From Cercis canadensis (lineage: Eukaryota > Streptophyta > Magnoliopsida > Fabales > Fabaceae): DNA of 64,000 nucleotides. The number at the start of each line of letters is the position of its first letter. Positions within the stretch are counted from its first letter, which is position 1. Below the pieces are notes generated by a model, which searched no databases, was not told the origin of the DNA, and worked only from the letters and a program-made list of their open reading frames with translations. Where the stretch lies: contig QAOA01006417.1 in assembly GCA_003255065.1 (NCBI GenBank), forward strand, positions 1 to 64,000, written 5' to 3'. A program made the translations under genes and the position numbers. Below, piece after piece: positions 1 to 10,700 of the stretch.

Positions 1-2910
1 AAAAATAAACCCAATCTATAAATCATAGACCCTAAACTCTAAACCTATAACCTAATCTCAAACCCTAGATATTTAACCTTAATTCCTAAACCTTACTAGC
101 CTAACCTTAAACCCTTGATCCTAAACCTTAGATATTAAACCCTAAACCCAAACTCTTGACCCTTAACCCTAAATCTTAGATCTTAAGCCCTCATGCTTAG
201 ACTCTTGATATAAACACTTAACCCTAAATCCTAAAGCCTAACCATTAACCCTAGGCCCTAAACTATACACCCTAGACACTAACCCCTTAAACCTAGACCC
301 TAAACCCTTAACTTGATATTTAACACTAAAATTGAAACCCTAAACCCTAAACTCTAAACTCAATATTTAGCACTAAACATGAAGTACTAAACCCTAAGTT
401 ATAGACACTAAACCTTAAACGCTAAATCCTATAGCCTATACTCTAAAACTAAGGTCGTATTTCTTAAACTCTAAACCTTAAATCTTAGAACTTAGACACT
501 AAACCCTAAATTTTAGATCATTAAATAAATTTTAAGCCCTTAACACTAAATCTTAAACCCTAGAAATTCTAAATCTTAAATCCTAAACCTTAATTGTATT
601 TGGAAATTAATTTAATGTAAACCCTTTACCCCAAATCTTTTATCTTACATTTTTGACCCCTAACCCTAAATCCTAGACCCTTAACCCTAAAAACTAAACC
701 CTCAGACTCCTCACCCTAAAAACTAAATCCTAAATCTTAAATTCTAAATCATAAATCCTAGACACTAAACCTTTATGCCTAAACCCTATACCTTAAACTT
801 GAACCCTAAACCTTAAATCGTATGCTCTAGACCATAAACCCTACACCTTTAACCTAAACTTTAGGCCCTTTACCCTAATCCCTAGACTCTTCATCCTTTA
901 ACCTAAATGCTAGATGCTAAGCCCTAAATCCTAGTCAGTTAATGTAAACTCGAAGCCCTTAATTGTAGACACTAACCCAAATCTTAGACCCAAAACCCAA
1001 AACCTTAAACTCTAAAACCTACATCATAAACCCTAGACACAACCATAGAAACTAAATCTTAAATTTTAAACCATAAACCTTAGACCTTATGAAATCATAT
1101 ACCCTTAATCTAAAGATGCTTAACACAAAGCACTTGACCCAATACCTAATATCATGACCCTTAATCGTAAATCCTAAGCTCTAGAAACTAAACTCTAAAT
1201 CATAGTCTCTAAACTCTAAACCCTAGACTCTTAATATGAACCCTAGGCCCTTAATCCTAAATCCTAAACCCTAGATCCTTAACTCTAAACCATACACCCA
1301 TAGACCTTTAACCTAAGCTCTAGATGCTTAACTTTAATCCCAAAACTCTAGATTCTAGAGCCTTTACCCTAAATCTTAAACCACATGGATACTAATCCTT
1401 AAAACCTCAATCCTAAACCCTTTACCCTAAACCCTAGTACCACAATCCTAAAGGCTAAACTACAAACTATAAACCCCAAGTCCTAGACACTATACCTTAA
1501 AACTTAGTCCCTAAATCCTAGAACCTTAACTTGAAACCCTAAACCCTAAATCTTAAATCCTAAACTCTTGACCCTCAAACTTAAAACCAAGATCCTAAAC
1601 CCAAAATCTTATACCCTAAACCTAAATCCTAGATGCTTAACCTTAGACCCTATACCTTAAATTCTTGACCCATAATCCTAAATTTTAACCCTAGACACTA
1701 AACCTTAGATCATAGACTTTAACCCTAGATCATAGATCTTGAATCTTAGAGGCTTAACCTTAAAACCTAAATTCAAATATAGTTCCTAAACCTTAAACAT
1801 CATATCCAAACCTTAAATTTTAAACCTTAAACCCATGAACCCTAAACCATGAATTCTAAACCTTAGATTCCAAACCCTAAATCATACTGTCTTAACCTAA
1901 ACACTAAAACTTATAGCCTAAACTTAAGACTTATAAAATCTTGATACTAAATCCTAAACCCTAAATCTAAAACCCTAAGCAACAAACCTTAAACCTTAAA
2001 TCATAGACCCTAAACTCTAGACCTTTAAACTAATCCTAAACCCTAGATGGTTAACCCTAATTCTTAAACCTTAAAGCCTAGTGGCTTAACCCTAAAACTC
2101 TTGATCTTAAACCCTAAACCCAAAGCCTTGACCCTTAGCCCTAAACCTTAGATCATAAGCCCTAACGCCTAGACCCTTAACTTAAATCATTAACCTTAAA
2201 TCCTAGACCTTAAATCCTAAAGTCATAACCATTAACCTTAGGCCCTAAACCATACACCTTAGACACTAAACCCTAAACCCCTTAAACCTAGATCTTATAC
2301 CCTTAACTCGATGTTTAACACTAAAAAGAAAATCCTAAACTACAGACTCTAAACACTAAACTCTCGATGTTTAGCAGTAAACATGAAACCCAAAATCCTA
2401 GGCCATAGACACTAAATCCTAAACTTTAAATCCTACACCCTATACTCTAAAACCAAGACCTTAAATCTTAAACGCTAAATACTAAACCTTAAATCCTAGA
2501 ACTTAGACACTAAACCCTAGACACTAAACCTTAAACCTTAGATTGTTAATTAAACCCTAAGCCCTTAAACCCTAGACAAAACACCCTAAACCCTAGATCC
2601 TAACCTTTAAACTATAAATCCTAAATTTTAGACCCTAAACCTTAGACCTTTAACCATTTTTGACCCCTAATCTTAGACGTTTAACCTTAGAAATTAAACC
2701 CTTAATCCTAGACCGCTAACCCTAAAAATTAAATGCTAAATCATAGACCTTTAACCTTAAAAAGTAAACCCTAAATCATAAACTCATACTAAATCTTTAT
2801 CCTAAACCCTATACCTTGAAACCTAAACTTTAAACTTTAAATCGTATACCCTAAATCATAAACCTTACACCTTTAACCAAAATCATAGGCCTTTAAGCCT
2901 AATCCTTAGA

Positions 2911-2943
2911 GGGAAGTAGGAAGTGTGATTTACGATCTAGGAT
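2911..2943. other. Complemented-but-not-reversed tract, 33 bp
   Basis: Sister units read 'taga' + 'cccttcatccttcacacta'... + 'agcctaaacc' here (for example 10655-10687). This unit keeps the same flanks, but the 33 bases between them are the base-by-base complement in the same left-to-right order, starting 'gggaagtaggaagtgtgat'. All 33 positions match and the length is unchanged. A true inversion would give the reverse complement, which is not what is seen. Confidence 0.9.
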
Positions 2944-3032
2944 AGCCTAAACCCTATACCATTAACATAAAACCCAAGCTTTTAACCCTATATACTAAAA
3001 CCTAAATCGTAAACCTTAAACCACCTAAATCC

Positions 3033-3290
3033 AAAACACAAAACCATAAACCATAGACCTTACATGTAAACTCTATATCACTAACCCCAGAAATTAAACT
3101 TTAAATCTTAAACCTTAGACTCTAAACACTTAACCTTAATCCCTAGACCCTAAGAAACCATTTAACAAAACACAAAACCATAAACCATAGACCTTACATG
3201 TAAACTCTATAGAAATTAAACTTTAAATCTTAAACCTTAGACCCTAAACGCTAAACACTTAACCTTAATCCCTAGGCCATATGAAACCAT
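3033..3290 (+). repeat. Local tandem duplication, period about 134 bp
   Basis: The stretch beginning 'aaaacacaaaaccataaacc' occurs at 3033 and again at 3167. The second copy lacks a short piece ('atcactaaccccag'). Other units have one copy here, so the duplication is private to this unit and recent relative to array amplification. Confidence 0.8.
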
Positions 3291-4621
3291 TTAGCCTTAA
3301 CCTAAACACTAGATGCTTAACTTTAACCCCTTGACCATATACCCTAAACTCATAACCCTTAATCATAAATCCTAAACCCTAAAGCATAGTCTCTATACTC
3401 TAAATCCTAAACTCTTAACATGAACCCTAGCCTTTAACCCTAGACCCTAAACCCTAAGCCTTAAATCCTTAACCCTTAACCTTACACCTATGACCTTTAA
3501 CTTAAACTGTAGATGCTTAACTCTAATCCCAAAACCTTAAATCCTAGAGCTTTAACCTTAAACCCTAATTAAGCCACCTAGAACCTCAACCTCAACCCTA
3601 AACAATTAACCATAAACCCTATAGGTAATCCTAAACATTAAATCTTAACCCTAAACACTATATCTTAAAATTTAGACTCTAAACCCTAAACTCTAGAACC
3701 TTAACCCAAAATCTTATGCCCTAAACCTTAGATACACCCTTGACCTTTAAAGTTAAAACCAAGATATAAACTCGAAAGCCTAGACCCTAAACCTAAATCT
3801 TAGATGCTTAACCCTAGACCTTATACCTTAAACTCTTGACCCATAATCCTAAATCCTAAAACCTAGACCCCATAGGCTTAAACCTAAACCTTAAACTCTA
3901 GATACTAAACCCCAAACCCTTGTTCCTAAGCTCTAAATCCTAGACCCTTAACCTAAACCTTGAACACTAAATCCCAAATTATAGACCCTTGACCAAAACC
4001 CTAGAACCTACAACTTAAACTTAAGACTTGTAACCCTAAGTCATAAACCCTAGGCACTAAACTTTAAGCTTTAAACCATATATCCTAAACCCTAAATTAT
4101 AAATCCTAGACCCTTAACCTATTCCTAAGCCTTAATTGCTTAACCTCAATCCTTCATCCATAAACCCTACATTCTTAATCATAAACCTTAAACTATAGAC
4201 TCTTAACCTTAAATCCTACACCCTTGACCCTTAACCCTAAATTATATATGCTTAACCCTAATTCATAAACTTTAAACCTTAAATTCTTAACCTTAAACCC
4301 TAAATCCAAGACCCATAACCTCAACCCTAGAGCCATAACCTTAAATCTTAAACTATAAACCTTAAAGTTTAAAAACAAAGCCTTAATCCCTAAATCCTAA
4401 AACCTAAAACCTAAATCCAAAGCCTTAAACTATATATCCAAAGCCTTATTCCCTAAATCTTAGATGTTGAACTATAGGCCCTATACCTTAAATCTTAAAA
4501 TCTAGATCCAAAGACTTAATCCCTAAACCATATACCTTTAACTTATTCCCTAAATTCCAGATTTGAATCATAGACCCTATACCTTAAACTGATGACTTAT
4601 AACTTTAAATCCAAAACCCTA

Positions 4622-5463
4622 TTTTCAGCATGTTAGGAAAATATCTATTTTTGTTCAAAGTTATCTAATACAACATTTTGTTTTTGAAGATTGTGTTATA
4701 TTTTGGCCAAAATTGTGCTACATTAAAAGTTTAAGGATAACATAATTGTGATAGCAAATGTTGTATTCCAACACTTCTTGATTTGTCCCTTTGTCCCAGA
4801 ACTCTTACACATAGAAGATTTTTGAATCATCCTTCTTCTAAACTATTGTTAATGTGTATTGGATTGCCAATCCATTATGATGTTCTTGTATATATTTACA
4901 GCTTATAACACATTTAGTTGAAGTAATAAATCACCAAATACTATAATTATATTAATTTGGTATGAAAAATTAGTTCATGATGAAATGTACAGGTCAAAGA
5001 GTAATCTGTTGTTATTTGGTAATTTGTGATTGGTGTCATATGGTTTGTTTGCCCAATTAGTTAACTTATGCATATCTGTCCAACATGAGTTTCTTCATTC
5101 AATGCTTGTATATATATATGATGATTTAGAACTTGCAATTTGGCTTTTTTCCTCCTTTAATTTTTTATTGTTCAGTCTGTAACTTGATAATATAAGTATT
5201 TTGATTGTTGTTATAGTAATTACTGTAAGTATTTTATTTTAGGGCTATAGAGAATTTTGATGATGCTCGAAATGTAATAGAGGTCTTGAATGGATTTGAA
5301 CTTCAGCCAATTAGAAGAAAGAGTATCACAAATTATCATTGTTGATTGGGCTTTCAACCAATCAGAGGAAAGAGTATTAGGTATATTTCTACATTGCATT
5401 TTGTAGTTGTATTTCAAAACACGTGCTTTTAATTTCACCTCTATGATGAGCTTGGAGCTATCA
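4622..5463 (+). pseudogene. Captured gene fragment, copy 1 (intron plus RRM-like exon)
   Basis: An AT-rich, T-rich, non-telomeric stretch interrupts the array between 'ccaaaaccct' on the left and 'ccttaacctcaacc' on the right. It looks like plant intron sequence (T-rich tracts, TATATA runs near 5110) leading to an acceptor-like AG at 5241-5242 and an exon-like segment. The frame from 5244 reads 33 codons including NFDDARNVIEVLNGFEL, then TGA at 5343. That motif resembles the second half of an RNA recognition motif (helix 2 with the 'A..aLNG..l' signature), but no RNP1 or RNP2 is present, so the family call is tentative. No start codon or promoter is evident. A nearly identical copy lies at 45304-46136. 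It is probably filler DNA captured at a break and then copied with the unit. Confidence 0.75.
5243..5380 (+). pseudogene. Exon-like segment in fragment copy 1, RRM-like
   Basis: The segment is bounded by a T-rich tract plus AG (5241-5242) and by a donor-like GTATAT from 5381. After one base the frame GCT ATA GAG AAT TTT gives 33 residues and then a TGA. Residues 4-20 (NFDDARNVIEVLNGFEL) fit the end of an RRM fold. The segment also holds an imperfect duplication: 'ccaattagaagaaagagtat' near 5308 and 'ccaatcagaggaaagagtat' near 5358. The stop is present in the other copy too, so it predates the duplication. The exon limits are inferred from splice-site look only. Confidence 0.45.
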
Positions 5464-7690
5464 CCTTAACCTCAACCATGGATGCTTAACTCTGATTCCT
5501 AAACCCTAAATCATAAACCTTAGATACTAAATTTTAAATCCTAAACTCTAAAACATAAACATTGAACTATAATCCCTAGACACTAAACCCTACATTCTAG
5601 ACGCTATACCCTAGACTCTAAATTTTAAACCCTAGACACAACTTTAAACTCTTGACCTTTAATCCTAAACTCAAAACCCTATATCCTTAACTTAAATCTT
5701 ATATGCTTAACCCTAAATTGTAGGCCCTATACCTGAAACTCATGACCCTTAACAATATATCCTAAACCCTAGAATGTTAATGTAAACTCTAAGCCTTTAA
5801 CCTTAAACTCTAAACCCTGGACATAACAACATAAACCCTAAACCTTAAACTTTTAAACTTGAAACTCTAAATCCTAAACCTTAGACCCCTTAACCAAAAC
5901 AATAGATCCTTAACTTAAAATTCTAAACCCTAAAGATTAAACAATATGCCCTAAACAATAAATACTACACCTTTAACTTAAACCCTAATCCTTGGACCTT
6001 TGACCCTTAATCCTAAATCTTGGATTCTAAGCCTTAAATCCTAGACCATTAATGTAAACCCTAAGTCGTTAATCCTAAATTGTAGACACTAAACCTTAAA
6101 CCCTAGACCCAAAATCTTAAACCATAAACCATAAAACCTACATCATAAACCCTAGACACATAACCATAGACCCTAGACCCTAAACGTTAGACCCTACGAA
6201 ACCATATACCTTTAATCTAAAGATGCTTAACACAAAACACTTGACCAATACTCTAAACTCATTACCCTTAACTGGAAATCCTAAACTCTAGAAATTAAAC
6301 CCTAAATTGTAGTCTCTAAACTCTAAACCTTAGACTCTAAATATGAAACCTAGGCCCTTAATCCTAAATTTTAAACCTTAGATCCTTAACTCTAAACCAT
6401 ACACCCTAGACCATTAACCTAAACTCTAGATGCTTAACTTTAATTCTAAAACCCCAAACTCTAAAGCCTTAATCCTAAATTTTAAACCACCTAGACCCTA
6501 ACCTTAAAACATAAATCTTAGACCTTTAACCCTAAACACTTAACCCTAAACCCTAGTGCCACAATCCTAAACCCTAAACTATAAACTATAAACCCTAAGC
6601 AATAGACACTATATCTTAAAACTTAATCCCTAAATCATAATTCTTAAATTCCAAAACCTTAACCCAAAACCCTAGATCTTAAACCTTAAATATAAAACCC
6701 TAAATCCGAAACTCTTGACAATCAAACTTAAAACTAAGATCCTAAACCCAAAATTCTAGACCCTAAACCTAAATCCTAGATGCTTACCTTAAACACCTGA
6801 CCCGTAATCCTAAATCCTAACCATATATACTAAACCCTAAACCCTAGATCATAGACACTAAATCCTAACGGCTTAACCATAAACCCTAAGCCCAAAAATA
6901 TAGATTTTAAACTCTAGACATTAGATCCAAACCCTAAATTCTAAACATTAAACCCATGATCCAAAGCCCTTAACCAAAATCATGAACCCTAAACCCTAGA
7001 CGCCAAACCCTAAATCATACTCTCGTAACCTAAACGCTATAGCCTATAGCTTAAACTCAAGACCTATAACCTTAAATCATAAACTCTTGATACTAAGCCC
7101 AAAACTATAAAACTTAGACCCTAACTTAATCTTAAGCCCTAGTTTTTTAACCTTATTTCTTAAACCTTAAACCCTAGAGGTTTAACCCTAAATCTAAACA
7201 CTAAACTCTAAATCTTTAACCCTTAATTTTATATCCTAAACTTTTAAACTTAAACTCTAAATCATAGACCATATAACTTAAACCCTAAACCCTACACCCT
7301 TGACCATAAATCCTAGACCTTTAGTCTAAACCCTCGATGTTAACCCTAAATTTTAGATTCTTAACCCTACATCTTAAACCCTAAATCCTAGACCCTTAAC
7401 CTCAACCTTAAACACTTAACTCTAAACCNAACTCTAAATCTTTAACCCTTAATTTTATATCCTAAACTTTTAAACTTAAACTCTAAATCATAGACCTTAT
7501 AACTTAAACCCTAAACTCTACACCCTTGACCATAAATCCTAGACCTTTAGTCTAAACCCTCGATGTTAACCCTAAATTTTAGATTCTTAACCCTACATCT
7601 TAACCCTAAATCCTAGACCCTTAACCTTAACCTTAAACACTTAACTCTAAAACCTAAATCTTAGATACAAGGCCCTAAACCCTAGATCCA
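5464..7690 (+). repeat. Telomere-like block B of unit 1
   Basis: After the gene fragment the array resumes with a sequence unlike the S and L units at this offset. It is a diverged paralogue of the first core sub-block: 6050-6170 ('aattgtagacactaaacc', then 'aaaacctacatcataaaccc') parallels 945-1050. The block recurs at 46137 and, truncated at its left side, at 38830. It contains no gene. Confidence 0.75.
7204..7660 (+). other. Assembly joint: single N at 7429 with 226-bp repeated flank
   Basis: The sequence 7204-7428 (starting 'aactctaaatctttaaccc') is repeated from 7430 with only a few differences, and a single N separates the copies. The related units at 40818 and 34668 have one copy. This looks like two contig ends that overlap but were joined instead of merged; a real tandem duplication is less likely. 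Confidence 0.8.
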
Positions 7691-7786
7691 AAGCCCTAAA
7701 CCATAGACCTTTAACCTAATTTATAAATCCTAGATGATGAACCCTAAGCCTTATACCTTAAACTCATGACTTGTAACCCTAAATTC

Positions 7787-10700
7787 AAAAATAAACGCAA
7801 TCTGTAAATCATAGACCCTAAACTCTAAACCTTTAACCTAATCTCAAACCCTAGATATATAACCTTAATTCCTAAACCTTACTAGCCTAACCTTAAACCC
7901 TTGCTCCTAAACCCAAACTCTTGACCCTTTACCCTAAACCTTAGATCTTAAGCCCTAATGGTTAGACCCTTAATCTAAACCCTTAACCCTAAATCCTAAA
8001 GCCTAACCATTAACCTCAGGCCCTAAACTATACATCCTAGACACTAACCCCTTAAACCTAGACCCTAAACCCTTAACTTGATATTTAACATTAAAATTGA
8101 AACCCTAAACTCTAAACTCGATATTTAGCACTAAACATGAAGCACTAAACCCTAAGTTATAGACACTAAACCTTAAACGCTAAATCCTATAGCCTATACT
8201 CTAAAACTAAGGTCGTATATCTTAAACTCTAAACCTTAAATCTTAGAACTTAGACACTAAACCCTAAATTTTAGATCATTAATTAAACTTTAAGCCCTTA
8301 ACACTAAATCTTAAACCCTAAAAATTCTAAATCTTAAATCCTAAACCCTAAAACATAAACCTTTAATTAAAAATGTAAACCCTTTACCCCAAATCTTATA
8401 TCTTACATTTTTGACCCCTAACCCTAAATCCTAAATCCTAGACCCTTAACCCTAAAAACTAAACCCTCAGACTTCGAACCCTAAAAACTAAATCCTAAAT
8501 CTTAAATTCTAAATCATAAATCCTAGACACTAAACCTTTATGCCTAAACCCTATACATTAAACTTGAACCCTAACCCTTAAATCGTATGCTCTAAACCAT
8601 AAACCCTACACCTTTAACCTAAACCCTAATCCCTAGACTCTTCATCCTTTAACCTAAATGCTAGATGCTAAGCCCTAAATCCTAGTCAGTTAATGTAAAC
8701 TCGAAGCCCTTAATTGTAGACACTAAACCCAAATCCTAGACCCAAAACCCAAAACCTTAAACTCTAAAACCTACATCATAAACCCTAGACACAACCATAG
8801 AAACTAAATCTTAAATTTTAAACCTTAAACCCTAGACCTTATGAAATCATATACCTTTAATCTAAAGATGCTTAACACAAAGCACTTGACCCAATACCTA
8901 ATATCATGACCCTTAATCGTAAATCCTAAGCTCTAGAAACTAAACTCTAAATCATAGTCTCTAAACTCTAAACCCTAGACTCTTAATATGAACCCTAGGC
9001 CCTTAATCCTAAATCTTAAACCCTAGACCCTTAACTCTAAACCATACACCCATAGACCTTTAACCTAAGCTCTAGATGCTTAACTTTAATCCCAAAACTC
9101 TAGATTCTAGAGCCTTTACCCTAAATCTTAAACCACATGGATACTAATCCTTAAAACCTCAATCCTAGACCGTTTACCCTAAACCCTAGTACCACAATCC
9201 TAAATGCTAAACTACAAATTATAAACCCTAAGTCCTAGACAGTATACCTTAAAACTTAGTCCCTAAATCCTAGAACCTTAACTTGAAACCCTAAACCCTA
9301 AATCTTAAGTCCTAAACTCTTGGCCCTCAAACTTCAAACCAAGATCGTAAACCCAAAATCTTATACCCTAAACCTAAATCCTAGATGCTTAACCTTAGAC
9401 CATATACCTTAAATTCTTGACCCATAATCCTAAATTTTAACCCTAGACACTAAACCCTAGATCATAGACTTAACCCTAGATCATAGATCTTGAATCTTAG
9501 AGGCTTCGCCTTAAACCCTGAATTCAAATATAGATCCTAAACCTTAAACATCATATCCAAACCTTAAATTTTAAACCTTAAACCCATGAACCATAAACCA
9601 TGAATTCTAAACCTTAGATTACAAACCCTAAATCATAGTGTCTTAACCTAAACACTAAAACTTATAGCCTAATCTTAAGAGTCATAAATTCTTGATACTA
9701 AATCCTAAACCCTAAATCTAAAACCCTAAGCAATAAACCTTAAACCTTAAATCATAGACCCTAAACTCTAGACCTTTAAACTAATCCTAAACCCTAGATG
9801 GTTAACCCTAATTCTTAAACCTTAAACCCTAGTGGCTTAACCCTAAAACCCTTGATCTTAAACCCTAAACCCAAAGCCTTGACCCTTAGCCCTAAACCTT
9901 AGATCATAAGACTTAACGCCTAGACCCTTAACGTAAATCATTAACCTTAAATCTTAGACCTTAAATCCTAAAGTCAAAACCATTAATCTTAGGCCCTAAA
10001 CCATACACCTTAGACACTAAACCCTAAACCCCTTAAGCCCTTAAACCTAGATCCTATACCCTTAACTCGATGTTTAACACTAAAAAGAAAATCCTAAACT
10101 AAAGACTCTAAACCCTAAACTCTCGATGTTTAACACTAAACATGAAACCCAAAATCCTAGGCCATAGACACTAAATCCTAAACTTTAAATCCTACACGCT
10201 ATACTCTAAAACCAAGACCTTAAATCTTAAACGCTAAATACTAAACCTTAAATCCTAGAACTTAGACACTAAACCTTAAACCTTAGATTGTTAATTAAAC
10301 CCTAAGCCCTAAACCCTAGACAAAACTCCCTAAACCCTAGATCCTAACCTTTAAACTATAAATCCTAAGTTTTAGACCCTAAACCTTAGACCTTTAACCA
10401 TTTTTGACCCCTAATCTTAGACGTTTAACCTTAGAAATTAAACCCTTAATCCCAGACCGCTAACCCTAAAAACTAAATGCTAAATCATAGAACTTTAACC
10501 TTAAAAACTAAACCCTAAATCATAAACTCATACTAAATCTTCATCCTAAACCCTATACCTTAAAACCTAAACTTTAAACTTTAAATCGTATACCCTAAAC
10601 CATAAACCTTACACTTTTAACCAAAACCCTAGGCCCTCATCCCTAATCCTTAGACCCTTCATCCTTCACACTAAATGCTAGATCCTAAGCCTAAACCCTA

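Larger units (their letters stand above)
1..7786 (+). repeat. Higher-order unit 1, G type (gene fragment plus block B)
   Basis: The unit starts at 'aaaaataaac', the phase mark shared by later units. Its first 4.6 kb match the core of every other unit. At 4622 the core breaks into an 842-bp non-telomeric insert, followed by a different telomere-like block (B) to the end. The closest relative is the unit at 40818, which has the same insert and block B. The length is inflated by a 226-bp repeat across the N at 7429. The window begins at the phase mark, so the array probably continues to the left. Confidence 0.85.

Noticed and set aside
1-600. Functional telomere at the window start
   Set aside because: The heptamers are degenerate with mixed spacing, and the same sequence recurs as the start of nine other internal units, so it is satellite and not a chromosome terminus.
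2911-2943. Simple small inversion
   Set aside because: The reverse complement of the sister sequence does not match; the same-order complement matches at every position.
4193-4378. Minus-strand open frame of 61 codons (and its copy at 44875-45060) with repeated FKV/LGL-like residues
   Set aside because: It is the translation of the G-rich strand of degenerate TTTAGGG repeat; the 7-residue rhythm follows from a 7-base unit read in three frames. It has no ribosomal, promoter or domain evidence.
5220-5438. Minus-strand open frame of 72 codons (and its copy at 45893-46111)
   Set aside because: It runs antisense across the exon-like part of the captured gene fragment, where the plus strand has splice-like borders and an RRM-like frame.
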